From NCBI RefSeq assembly GCF_003860125.1, contig NZ_RQYL01000007.1, positions 1-64,000 on the forward strand: a DNA stretch of 64,000 nt, given 5' to 3'. The notes beneath the pieces were generated by a model. It had not been told where the DNA came from, searched no databases, and was given only the letters and a program-made list of their open reading frames with translations. Below are positions 8,951-17,088 of the stretch, in pieces; within the stretch, counting starts at the first letter, position 1; the number at the start of each line of letters is the position of its first letter. The stretch comes from Fretibacterium sp. OH1220_COT-178. Lineage in GTDB: Bacteria > Synergistota > Synergistia > Synergistales > Aminobacteriaceae. Made by a program: the position numbers and the translations under genes.

Positions 8951-10480
8951 TCAGTCGAAATGGCGCTTCAGGGTCGCCTCGGACACCGGTTTCGTCACCA
9001 GGCTGACGAGGATCGTCACGGCCATGGCCACGAACCAGGTCGGTATCAGGGCGTCAAAGCCGAGGGTCATCCCCCTGAGCGCCGCGGACAGCGGCTGAAG
9101 GACGCTCAGCCCCAATTTGTCGAGAATCGCCGGCGATGCGGACATGGGGATGTAGACCAGCGCCCCGACGAGGACTCCCGCCACGGCGCCGGTGCTGGTC
9201 GTCCGCCTCCAGTACATGCCCAGAAGGATGGGCGTCGCCCAAATCGTGAGCCCGCCGAAGGAAAAGATGATGATGTCGAAAATCGCACTCGGTCTCCAGA
9301 TCCCGAACAGGATGGCGATCACCCCCAGAACCACCGTGATGACGCGCGACAGCTTGAGGATCTCGGCGTCCGAGGCCTTTTTGTTCAGCAGGTTCTGGTA
9401 GATGTCGCGGGAGATCCCCCCCGTGGAGACGATGAGCAGGCTGTCGATCGTGGACATCCCCGCGGCCATGATCCCCGAGATCATCAGGGCGGCGAAGAAC
9501 GGGGAGACGCCCTTCTGGAGGATCAGCGGGACGATGAAGTCCATCTGTTTGCCCTCGAGCCCGGGCACCGAGACGATCCCCAGGACCCCCACCCACTCGA
9601 TCAGGGTCGCGGAGACCCACATGCCGAGCGTCCCCAGGATGACGGCCTTGAACATGACCTTGTAGTTCTTCATCGTGAAGAACTTCGTCGCCAGAGCCGG
9701 GCTGCCGATATTGAAGAAGCTCCACATCACGACCATGGAGACCAGCCGCGGCCAGGGATAGGACCCGGTGGCCCCGGGATGGGCCATGTAGGCCGGGTTC
9801 ATCTCGAGCAGCTTCGCGTTGATCGCCTCGAGCCCGCCCCCCATGTCGAGCGCGACGAAAAAGGCGACGACGGCGGTCACCACCATCAGCAGCCCCTGGA
9901 GGACGTCCGTCAGCATCGCCCCGCGGATACCTCCGGTCATGCAGTAGAGGATGACGATTATGCCCGTGGCGACCACGCCCATCCACTCCGGAAGGCCCGT
10001 GAAGGTGTTGAAGATGATCCCCGCACCGATGATCTGCGCCCCCATCATCGGGACGACGAAGAAAACCATCAGGATCGCCTGGAGGCTGCGGATCGCGTCG
10101 GACTCGTAGCGGTCGCCCAGATAGTCCGCCATCGTCAGGAAGCCGTTCCGATGGCCGAGCCGGATCAGTTTTCTGCCCACGACGAGCGCCGGGATGATCA
10201 TGCTGAAGACCAGCCCCGGCACGGAGATGGTCAGGCCGGGATAGCCCTGCCGGTAGCACGCGGCCGGGACCCCCATGAAGGTGCTCATGCTGTACTGGGT
10301 CGTGAAGTAGGCGATGCCGCTGACGATGGCTCCCGCCTTTCCCCCCATGACGAAGAACTCCCTGAGCGAGTCGGTCCTCCGCGCGGAGAAGTAGCCGATC
10401 GCAGCCATGATGACGAAATAGCCGCCCAGTACGAGAAAGAAGGTCCCCTGCGCGGGGACGATCATGTCGCTGACGTTCAT
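8951..10480 (-). CDS. sodium:solute symporter (SSS family)
   Basis: Inner-membrane Na+-coupled symporter, 509 aa, about 13 membrane segments. Typical SSS features: the start FLVLGGYFVIMAAIGYFSARRT, GGKAGAIVSGIAYFTTQYS near residue 45, MADYLGDRYESDAIRSLQ near 110, and MAAGMSTIDSLLIVSTGGISRD around 340, which is the family signature around the sodium site. The ATG at 10480 follows GGGGAGG by 10 bases. The substrate is not readable; the neighbours suggest a peptide breakdown product, amino acid or cyclic amide. The small membrane protein encoded just upstream is a probable partner. Confidence 0.88.
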   Translation of the reverse strand: MNVSDMIVPAQGTFFLVLGGYFVIMAAIGYFSARRTDSLREFFVMGGKAGAIVSGIAYFTTQYSMSTFMGVPAACYRQGYPGLTISVPGLVFSMIIPALVVGRKLIRLGHRNGFLTMADYLGDRYESDAIRSLQAILMVFFVVPMMGAQIIGAGIIFNTFTGLPEWMGVVATGIIVILYCMTGGIRGAMLTDVLQGLLMVVTAVVAFFVALDMGGGLEAINAKLLEMNPAYMAHPGATGSYPWPRLVSMVVMWSFFNIGSPALATKFFTMKNYKVMFKAVILGTLGMWVSATLIEWVGVLGIVSVPGLEGKQMDFIVPLILQKGVSPFFAALMISGIMAAGMSTIDSLLIVSTGGISRDIYQNLLNKKASDAEILKLSRVITVVLGVIAILFGIWRPSAIFDIIIFSFGGLTIWATPILLGMYWRRTTSTGAVAGVLVGALVYIPMSASPAILDKLGLSVLQPLSAALRGMTLGFDALIPTWFVAMAVTILVSLVTKPVSEATLKRHFD

Positions 10481-10552
10481 CCTCCCGATTCCTCCCCAAT
10501 CAATTCAATGGCGCCGGCCCGTAAACCCGGCCCCGTTTGCACCCGCAGCAAA

Positions 10553-10574
10553 TCCGAGGCGCAAACGCCTCGGA
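10553..10574. other. intercistronic hairpin
   Basis: A 9-bp perfect stem (10553-10561 with 10566-10574) with a 4-base loop lies between the small membrane protein gene and the symporter gene. There is no T run, so it is more likely an mRNA-processing or stabilising hairpin than a terminator. Confidence 0.5.
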
Positions 10575-10600
10575 CGCCCCCATACGCGACAGGCCCCGGC

Positions 10601-10861
10601 TCAGGCGTCGGTGCCCAGCTCCAGGTACTCCTCGCGCCCCATGGCCTGAAGGTAAAAAATGAAGATCAGAACCATGACGGCCACGGTCAGCCAAAACCAG
10701 CCGACCATGAAGAGCGGCAGTCCCTTCCAGGAGGGGACGTACTCCGTCGCATAGAAGCATCGAACCGGAAGCATCACGACGGCATACATCGCCAGGAAGA
10801 CGGCCGACCACCTGCGTTCGAACGCGTTATCCCACATACCCATTTCAACACCCCGTCTCAT
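10601..10861 (-). CDS. small two-TM protein associated with the symporter
   Basis: 86 aa with two hydrophobic stretches (SAVFLAMYAVVMLPVRCF and GLPLFMVGWFWLTVAVMVLIFIF) and a polar tail. Its size, the GLPLF...W pattern and its position just upstream of an SSS symporter resemble the small DUF3311/DUF997 (YhdT-like) proteins that accompany such symporters; this is resemblance by eye only. An alternative start is the ATG at 10843, which has GGGGTG in front of it. Function unknown, probably assembly or gating of the symporter. Confidence 0.68.
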   Translation of the reverse strand: MRRGVEMGMWDNAFERRWSAVFLAMYAVVMLPVRCFYATEYVPSWKGLPLFMVGWFWLTVAVMVLIFIFYLQAMGREEYLELGTDA

Positions 10862-10900
10862 ATTGATAGGCCCGTCGGGGACGGGCCGAACAGAATCGCA

Positions 10901-12640
10901 TCACGGCGCCCTTCTCTCCTCGGACTGTGCTTCTCCCCTCCCGACGAGGGACGCCAACTCCGAGGCCAGGGCGCCCAGCCGGTTGGACTGAACCCCGGCG
11001 TAATGGACCACGATCGTCTCCGCGCGCGGATTTTCGACCCCGCGCCGAAGGACGCGAAGCGCCTCGGAAAGGCCCGGAACGAACTCCGAGCCCCCCGACC
11101 AGTCCTGAAGATGGGCGTCCCGCGCCGCATAGAAAATGCGGTTGAGGAGCCGTACCGCCCGCAGCTCCATGGAAAAGGGCAGAGAGGGTGCGCGCAGCCA
11201 GCCGCGCCGTCCCTCCTCGAGCGCCCGACGCCTTGGCGCCAGGTCCAGCCAGGGGCGCAGAGCGGACTCCAGCTCCCGGACACGCTCGAGGACGGCGTCC
11301 CACAGGGCCGATATATCGAAGGCCGACCTCTCGACGGACAGGAGCCGAAGCGCCGCCGTCACGTAGAGGGCGGCGTCGGCCTCGAGAATTTTCGGGTCGC
11401 AGAACTCCGCGGTGTCCGCCTCGGTGTGCCACCACCAGGGCATTCCGGCCTCTCCGGTGCGATGGGGGCTGTCCGGGGGCAGGGCGGAGGTCCAGATGAA
11501 GAAGGGGGAGACGCCGATGTTCTGAAAGGATTGGTCCCAGGCCCGAACCCGGGATGAGAGCTCACCGGACCGGCCGACGACGTCGCGCAGGGTTCGATCC
11601 GCCAGGGCGAAGAGGTCCGGACCGGCGGTCACCACGCGGGAGGGCACGGCCCCAAGCATGCCGGGCATGTCGATGTTCGAATAGGCGAGGCAGTATCGGT
11701 CGACCTCGTCGAAACGGTCGCGCGCATAAAGCGACGAGCCGGCATACTTTCCGAACTCGTGGCCGGACCACCAACAGACCCGTACCCCCCAGCGCCGGTC
11801 CCGAACCCGAGCCAGGGCCTCGGCGAGGGTGAGCGCGATCGCCGCGCCCGTGGCGTTGTCCGTGGCCCCGTAATGCTTGCTGTCCAGGTGGGCGCCGACC
11901 AGCAGAAAGTACGGTTCGCCGGCCGTCGACGGGATGCGGGCCTCGAGCAGCGGAACGTCGGCGATCCGCTCGGGACTCGTACAGGAGAGCGACAGCTCCG
12001 CACCGTCCTTCGCGGCGTCCATCAGGATATCCCCGTCCTCGGCGTTGACGGCGAGCACGGGGATGCCCGGAGACCAACAGGCCTCCTCCGGCATGGGAGT
12101 GCCCCAGCCCAAGGATATGCCGCTCCGATGGATCTCGCGCTCCCTCCCGCCGGCCCAGCAGATCACGAAGCCGGCGGCTCCACGGGACTGCGCGTCCAGC
12201 ACCGCCTCGGCCGAGACGAACCGGGAGAGCACGACGCCCCCTTCGAGGTCACGCCGGGCCCCATAGGGAATTCTCGAGGAGAGGTAATCCAGCGGCCCCA
12301 AGGGAAAATCTCCGGCCTCCAGCACCCGGGCCCTGCCGACAACCGCCTCCGCCGGCGCGGAGAAATTCCAGGCAGCGGCGCCGAACGTTCTCCTCCCACT
12401 CTCTCCGAAGCACGGCGTGAGGACGATGCGGCCCTCCCCGCCGAACGCAAGAATCCCCCGCGCGGAGGACTCCTCATAAGGGATGTCCGCATTCTCCAGG
12501 CGGGAGCGGATATACTCGCGGGCGGCACGTTCTCCATCGCCGTCGGAACGGCGCACGAACGAGGCCAGTACCCTGAAATGGCGGTGGAGAGCATCGAGGT
12601 CCAGGAGGGACAGGGCCGTTTGTTCCCGCTCCGACAACAT
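10901..12640 (-). CDS. M28-type zinc aminopeptidase-like protein
   Basis: 579 aa, cytoplasmic (no signal peptide). The central part has M28 features: YFLLVGAHLDSKHYGATDN (metal His and bridging Asp), then CWWSGHEFGKYAGSSLYARD, and a late histidine in GMPWWWHTEADTAEF. An inserted domain between about residues 60 and 220 resembles the PA-type or protease-associated domain seen in these peptidases, and the C-terminal 100 residues are helical. The usual catalytic/metal Glu-Glu pair is replaced by His-Glu in GHEFGKYAGS, and the same change occurs in the paralogue at 41989-43659. First gene of an operon with a symporter and creatininase; ATG at 12640 follows AAAGGACG. Substrate is probably peptides or acylated amino acids. 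Confidence 0.8.
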   Translation of the reverse strand: MLSEREQTALSLLDLDALHRHFRVLASFVRRSDGDGERAAREYIRSRLENADIPYEESSARGILAFGGEGRIVLTPCFGESGRRTFGAAAWNFSAPAEAVVGRARVLEAGDFPLGPLDYLSSRIPYGARRDLEGGVVLSRFVSAEAVLDAQSRGAAGFVICWAGGREREIHRSGISLGWGTPMPEEACWSPGIPVLAVNAEDGDILMDAAKDGAELSLSCTSPERIADVPLLEARIPSTAGEPYFLLVGAHLDSKHYGATDNATGAAIALTLAEALARVRDRRWGVRVCWWSGHEFGKYAGSSLYARDRFDEVDRYCLAYSNIDMPGMLGAVPSRVVTAGPDLFALADRTLRDVVGRSGELSSRVRAWDQSFQNIGVSPFFIWTSALPPDSPHRTGEAGMPWWWHTEADTAEFCDPKILEADAALYVTAALRLLSVERSAFDISALWDAVLERVRELESALRPWLDLAPRRRALEEGRRGWLRAPSLPFSMELRAVRLLNRIFYAARDAHLQDWSGGSEFVPGLSEALRVLRRGVENPRAETIVVHYAGVQSNRLGALASELASLVGRGEAQSEERRAP

Positions 12641-12737
12641 GTGAAAACGTCCTTTCGGGATAGGATGGAAATCCTTCGGCAGGAATGCTTTTAGAAATCG
12701 CCACCGCTTATGGATGCATCAACACAGCACAATGGCA

Positions 12738-12752
12738 CTTGGAAAGTATAGC
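12738..12752 (-). promoter_or_regulatory. extended -10 promoter candidate
   Basis: The minus strand reads TGC-TATACT (TATACT at 12750-12745), an extended -10 box about 100 bp upstream of the M28-type peptidase gene. A convincing -35 box is not seen. Confidence 0.4.
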
Positions 12753-12893
12753 ATCAAGTGAGCGTCCCGTGGAGACCCGATCGGGGGAGATCCCCCCGAT
12801 CGGCCGCGTTTCTCGGAACCGAACCCGACAAGGGCCGGCTTCCGCATCCTCTCGACCGCCTTGACCCGACGCTTCCGGCCGGAGGACGGGCAA

Positions 12894-12918
12894 CAGGGGG
12901 CGGGTCCCCCGCCCCCTG
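12894..12918 (-). terminator. hairpin after the phosphofructokinase gene
   Basis: An 11-bp GC-only stem (12894-12904 with 12908-12918) with a 3-base loop lies just past the PFK stop. No T run follows, so it is a weak or factor-dependent terminator candidate. Confidence 0.45.
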
Positions 12919-12938
12919 CCCACGATCCGTCCGATTTT

Positions 12939-14156
12939 CTACATGAAGCGTTCGATGGGCCCCGTCATCTCCTCGAGCACCGGGACGTAGGACTGGGGCC
13001 TGCGCCCGAAACAGACGTCCATCTGCTCGTAGAAGGTCACCTCGTTCAGATTGACGGAGCGCTGAACGATGGCCTCCGCCGTCGGCATGTAGCGGATGCG
13101 CCCGTCGTGGACCTCGACGACCGTCACCCCGCTGACCCCCTCGTCCAGGAGGATGACCCCCGCCGAGCCGATCTCCTTGCCGAAGTTGACGTCGTAGGCG
13201 GAGGTGGAGCCGCTGCGGACGATATGTCCGGGGACGACCTCGCGCACCTCCGGGATCTCGAAGACCTTCGGGACGAACATGCCCGAGACCTTCATGAACT
13301 GCCGGATCTCCGGGTCCTCCCGCATCATCCCCTCGATGCGGGTGCGGATGTAACGTCCCGCCCCCGCCAGACGGACGTGCCCGAAGGAGTCCGTGCTGTC
13401 GCCGCTGTCAGAGAAATACTTGCCGTCCTCGCCCTTCACCCCCTCGGCGACGACCATCACGTAGGTGCCGGAACGCGCGTCCGAGTTGAGGATGCGCCTC
13501 ATGTAGTAATGCTTCACGTGATAATAGACGGCCTCGAAGTCCACCGTGATCTCCGGGATCAGGATGCAGTCCGCATCGGCGGCCACTCCCCCACGAAAGG
13601 CCGTGTGTCCCGCGTAGCGGCCGAAGACCTCGACGATCATGACGCGGTTGTGCGTCTTGCCCGTCGTCTTGAGGTCCTCGACGATGCGGGAGATCTTGTT
13701 GATGGCCGAGTCCCCGCCCACGGAGTAGGTCTGGAGGTCCAGGTCCATCGTCTTGGGAGCGTGGACACAGGCGATTCCGTTCTCGGCCAGGTCCACCACC
13801 ACGCTCCCGGTATCGTCGCCGCCCGATATGAGCAGTCCGTCCAGGTTGAATTTCCTCAGCCCCAGCAAGATACGGTCGTACTTCTCGGGGTCGGGTATCT
13901 TCGATATCTTCACGCGGCTGTGTCCGGCATCGCTGCCCGCGAAGGCGGAGTTGACGTGATCGGTCCGCTCCTCGTCGAGGAACACCAGCCGCTCGAAGTC
14001 CACCAGGTTGTAGAGCCCCGCATACCCGTTGGGGATGATATACGCCCCAATCCCCCGCGCCATCGCCGTCTTGGCCGCGCCTCGAACGACGGCGTTCAGT
14101 CCGCCGCAGTCCCCGCCCGACGTGATGATGCCGATATTCTTCATCCTCTTGCCCAT
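12939..14156 (-). CDS. pfp: 6-phosphofructokinase, probably PPi-dependent
   Basis: Glycolytic enzyme that phosphorylates fructose 6-phosphate, cytoplasmic, 405 aa. Motifs: ITSGGDCGGLNAVVRG at the N-terminus, LLISGGDDTGSVV near residue 108, and APKTMDLDLQTYSVGGDSA near 130. The Asp after GGD and the Lys in PKT are the residue pair that in this family mark use of pyrophosphate instead of ATP (ATP enzymes have GGDGS and GTIDND). Two motif letters are unusual: GG instead of PG in the first loop and DLD instead of DND in the substrate loop. I chose the ATG at 14156 behind GGGGGCGAGATC; an in-frame TTG at 14189 adds 11 poorly conserved residues. Transcribed alone, downstream of no obvious partner. 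Donor specificity is an inference. Confidence 0.85.
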   Translation of the reverse strand: MGKRMKNIGIITSGGDCGGLNAVVRGAAKTAMARGIGAYIIPNGYAGLYNLVDFERLVFLDEERTDHVNSAFAGSDAGHSRVKISKIPDPEKYDRILLGLRKFNLDGLLISGGDDTGSVVVDLAENGIACVHAPKTMDLDLQTYSVGGDSAINKISRIVEDLKTTGKTHNRVMIVEVFGRYAGHTAFRGGVAADADCILIPEITVDFEAVYYHVKHYYMRRILNSDARSGTYVMVVAEGVKGEDGKYFSDSGDSTDSFGHVRLAGAGRYIRTRIEGMMREDPEIRQFMKVSGMFVPKVFEIPEVREVVPGHIVRSGSTSAYDVNFGKEIGSAGVILLDEGVSGVTVVEVHDGRIRYMPTAEAIVQRSVNLNEVTFYEQMDVCFGRRPQSYVPVLEEMTGPIERFM

Positions 14157-14310
14157 GATCTCGCCCCCATACCCCTTGGATGTCGACAAATCTTCGATAG
14201 CGATATTCTATACCAAGACCAAGAGAAGCACCCAGTCGCACGCAAAGGAGAAAAACCGAATTTTCGTCAGGAGGCCCCCGTCCCCCCTCCTTCGCGCCAC
14301 GGGACGGGAA

Positions 14311-14341
14311 AGCGGGGACGCGCGCTTGACGCATCCCCGCT
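14311..14341 (-). terminator. terminator candidate of the rnf operon
   Basis: Arms AGCGGGGA and TCCCCGCT form an 8-bp stem with a long loop, followed on the minus strand by TTCCCG. It lies 40 bp past the rnfB stop. Confidence 0.45.
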
Positions 14342-14381
14342 CCCCATCGCTCGGGGGTTTACGAAAGCCCCCGCCGCACCG

Positions 14382-15191
14382 TCAGCAGGCCGGAACGGAC
14401 TCGATGCACTTCGCCGGACACTTGGCGATGCACGTGCCGCAGTTCACGCACTTTTCCGGATCGATGACCGCCACGTCGCGGTCCATCGTGATGGCGCCCG
14501 CCGGGCATACCTTCGAACAGAGCCCGCAGCCGATGCAGCCCACGCTGCAGACCTTCTTGACGGTCGGCCCCTTCCAATGGGAGTTGCAGGCCACCGCCAC
14601 GTTCTCGCCCCTCGGCACCAGGGTCAGCACGGATTTGGGACAGGTGGCCACGCAGGTACCGCACCCCACGCACTTCGACGTATCCACCGTAGCCAGTCCG
14701 TCCACAATGCTCAAAGCTCCAAAGACACAGACTTTGACGCAGGTTCCAAACCCCATGCAGCCGAAGGGACAGGCGTTTGGGGATCCGCCGGGCAATATCG
14801 CCGCCGAGCGGCAGTCCTGGATGCCGCTGTAGACGGCATTGCGCGGCGAGCGTTCCGGCGTCCCCCGGCACTTCAGAAAGGCGTGCATGGGAACGCTCTT
14901 CTCCGCCTTGACCCCCATGATCTCCGCAATGCGCTCCGCCACCGGTGCCCCCCCGACGGAGCAGAGGTTCGTCTTCGCCCCATCGGCCACGACCCCCTCG
15001 GCATAGCCGTCGCACCCCGGGTAGCCGCACCCCGCGCAGTTGGCCCCCGGAAGCGCCTCGCGGATCAGCTGAACCCGAAGGTCCGGCTTCACGAAGAAGA
15101 CGATCGAGGCCAGGGCCAGCAGCACGCCGAAGATCAGGCCCAACGAGCCCATCAGGACCGAAGGATAAATCAGCACTTGCATAAAATCCAT
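14382..15191 (-). CDS. rnfB: Rnf complex subunit RnfB
   Basis: Iron-sulfur subunit of the ferredoxin:NAD+ oxidoreductase that pumps Na+ or H+, 269 aa, membrane-anchored by one N-terminal segment (LMGSLGLIFGVLLALASIVFFV). It has the Fe-S domain GANCAGCGYPGCDGYAEGV and then ferredoxin-type clusters CPFGCMGFGTCVKVC, CVGCGTCVATCP, CIGCGLCSKVCP and CVNCGTCIAKCP. The ATG at 15191 is preferred because AGGGGGG lies 6 bases in front of it; the ATG two codons earlier directly abuts that site. Last gene of rnfCDGEAB; 18 bp after rnfA. Confidence 0.95.
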   Translation of the reverse strand: MDFMQVLIYPSVLMGSLGLIFGVLLALASIVFFVKPDLRVQLIREALPGANCAGCGYPGCDGYAEGVVADGAKTNLCSVGGAPVAERIAEIMGVKAEKSVPMHAFLKCRGTPERSPRNAVYSGIQDCRSAAILPGGSPNACPFGCMGFGTCVKVCVFGALSIVDGLATVDTSKCVGCGTCVATCPKSVLTLVPRGENVAVACNSHWKGPTVKKVCSVGCIGCGLCSKVCPAGAITMDRDVAVIDPEKCVNCGTCIAKCPAKCIESVPAC

Positions 15192-15209
15192 GTCCATCCC
15201 CCCTATCGG

Positions 15210-15788
15210 CTACTTGACCATGCCGTTGAAGCCCATGAAGGCGATGGACATCAGGCCGGCGGTGACGAGCGCCAGGGGCAGGCCCCTCAGACACTTGGGA
15301 ATGGCGTCGTTCCGATCCAGGCGCTCCCGTATCCCCGACATCAGAATGATGGCGAGCAGAAAGCCGAGGGAGGACCCCAGAGCGTTGACGAGGGACTGGA
15401 CCAGCGTGTAGTTCTCGTTCATGTTGATGACGGCGACGCCCAGCACCGCGCAGTTGGTCGTGATCAGGGGCAGGAAGATCCCCAGCGACTTGTAGAGCCC
15501 CGGGTTCAGCTTCTTCAGCGCCAGCTCGACGAACTGCACCAGCGCCGCGATCACCAGGATGAAGGACAGGGTGTAGAGGTACTCCAGGTGCAGGGGCACG
15601 AGCACGTAATGATAGACCAGCCACGTCATCAGCGACGAAAGCAGGATGACGAACACCACCGCCAGGCCCATGCCCCTGGCCGTCTCCAGCCTGGTGGAGA
15701 CCCCCATGAAGGGGCAGCAACCCAGAAAGCGCGACAGGAGAATGTTGTGAATGAAGATGGAGCTCACGAAGAGCAGCATCAAATCCAT
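15210..15788 (-). CDS. rnfA: Rnf complex subunit RnfA
   Basis: Integral membrane subunit of 192 aa with six membrane segments, paralogous to RnfE. Recognised from FVSSIFIHNILLSRFLGCCP, which carries the cysteine that helps hold the in-membrane Fe-S centre, and ITTNCAVLGVAVINM, which carries the second one. The start ATG overlaps the rnfE stop (TGATG), and the length matches the family norm of about 190 residues. Confidence 0.95.
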   Translation of the reverse strand: MDLMLLFVSSIFIHNILLSRFLGCCPFMGVSTRLETARGMGLAVVFVILLSSLMTWLVYHYVLVPLHLEYLYTLSFILVIAALVQFVELALKKLNPGLYKSLGIFLPLITTNCAVLGVAVINMNENYTLVQSLVNALGSSLGFLLAIILMSGIRERLDRNDAIPKCLRGLPLALVTAGLMSIAFMGFNGMVK

Positions 15789-16495
15789 CAGGCCCTGCCC
15801 CCTTCCTTGGCGGTCTCGGGACCGCAGCCGCAGCAGACCGCCCCCATGGCGCAGGAGGAGCAGCCCAGCGGCGCCTCGGGCTCGGGACGGCCCCGGCGCG
15901 CGGCCCACCAGGACTGAAGGGCACGGAAGAACCCCATGCAAAGCCCCAAGGCGATGAAGCCGCCCGGCGCGAGCACCATCAGGAGCGCGGGCTGAAAGCC
16001 CGCCGGGGTGACGGACACGTTGAAGATCGTCCCGTTCCCCAGGAACTCCCGAATCGCCCCCAGGAGCATCAGGGCGCACGTGAAGCCCAGTCCCATGCCC
16101 AGGCCGTCCAGAGCGGAGGCGACGACGCCGTTCTTGAACGCGAACGCCTCGGCACGCGCCAGGATGATGCAGTTGACGACGATCAAGGGGATGAAGATGC
16201 CCAGGGCCTTGTTCAGTTCCGGCGCGAAACCCGCCATCAGGAACTGGATGACGGTGACGAATCCCGCGATGACGACGATGAAGATGGGGATCCGAATCTC
16301 CTCGGGTACCCCCTTGCGCATGACCGAGACGACGATGTTGGAGGCGATCAGCACGAACATCGCCGCGACGCCCATCCCCAGGCCGTTCACGACGCTGGTG
16401 GAAACCGCGAGCGTCGGACAGAGCCCGATGCACTGGACGAAGGTCGGGTTGTCGCTCAGGATTCCGTTGGTCACAGTCCTCAGTGGATTCGTCAT
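15788..16495 (-). CDS. rnfE: Rnf complex subunit RnfE
   Basis: Integral membrane subunit, 235 aa, six membrane segments. Recognised from GILSDNPTFVQCIGLCPTLAV and LIVVNCIILARAEAFA, the Cys-bearing inverted-repeat motifs shared with RnfA. An odd feature is a C-terminal tail of about 30 residues after the last segment, which contains GCSSCAMGAVCCGCG, five cysteines in 14 residues and a possible extra metal site. Its ATG overlaps the rnfG stop region by 4 bp (ATGA). Confidence 0.94.
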   Translation of the reverse strand: MTNPLRTVTNGILSDNPTFVQCIGLCPTLAVSTSVVNGLGMGVAAMFVLIASNIVVSVMRKGVPEEIRIPIFIVVIAGFVTVIQFLMAGFAPELNKALGIFIPLIVVNCIILARAEAFAFKNGVVASALDGLGMGLGFTCALMLLGAIREFLGNGTIFNVSVTPAGFQPALLMVLAPGGFIALGLCMGFFRALQSWWAARRGRPEPEAPLGCSSCAMGAVCCGCGPETAKEGGRA

Positions 16496-17088
16496 TTCAC
16501 GCCCCCCTCGATGTTTCGTTTCCAATAATCCACCGCTGCATTGACGCCCGTCACGACCGCCGTGGAGGTGATGGTCGCCCCGGAGATGGCCTGAACCTCG
16601 TCCGGAGCGGCGGGCTGCTGCTTGACCACCCGCAGGGGAAGGCCGTCCCTGTTCTCGAACTGCCCGGAGAAAAAGGGCTCCACCGCCTTGGCCCCGAGCC
16701 CCGGCGTCTCCGACTGCTTCAGAATCCGAATGGCGCGGACCGTCCCCGCCGGAGTCAACCCGACGACGATCTCCACGGGCCCTCCATATCCCTTGGGAAG
16801 CACGGTGATGCAGTACCCCACACTCTCCGAGCCCTTCAGGGCCTCCTCGGCCCCCACCACGGGCTCGGCCCCGGAGGCCGCGGGCAAGGGCCTGAAGCCG
16901 TCGGCATCGGGCATGACCCCCTTGAGGGCCTGAGCCCTCTCCGCATCCCGGGTCGCGCGGATCGCATCGGCCGTCGCCCACTGGACGACGCCCAGAATCA
17001 GCCCGGTCACCGCGGTGACCAGGAACAGCGTCCCCCCCAGGCGTAGCATCTTCCTCGCGCGAGACCTTTTCTCGGCAGCGTCCGTCAT
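16492..17088 (-). CDS. rnfG: Rnf complex subunit RnfG (FMN-binding)
   Basis: 198 aa, one N-terminal membrane segment (LFLVTAVTGLILGVVQWA) and a periplasmic FMN-binding domain. The C-terminal SGATITSTAV near residue 170 contains the S/T-G-A-T motif whose threonine takes a phosphoester-linked FMN. It also shows the family GYGGPVEIVVGL and ETPGLGAKA sequences. It overlaps both rnfD and rnfE by 4 bp. Confidence 0.95.
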   Translation of the reverse strand: MTDAAEKRSRARKMLRLGGTLFLVTAVTGLILGVVQWATADAIRATRDAERAQALKGVMPDADGFRPLPAASGAEPVVGAEEALKGSESVGYCITVLPKGYGGPVEIVVGLTPAGTVRAIRILKQSETPGLGAKAVEPFFSGQFENRDGLPLRVVKQQPAAPDEVQAISGATITSTAVVTGVNAAVDYWKRNIEGGVK

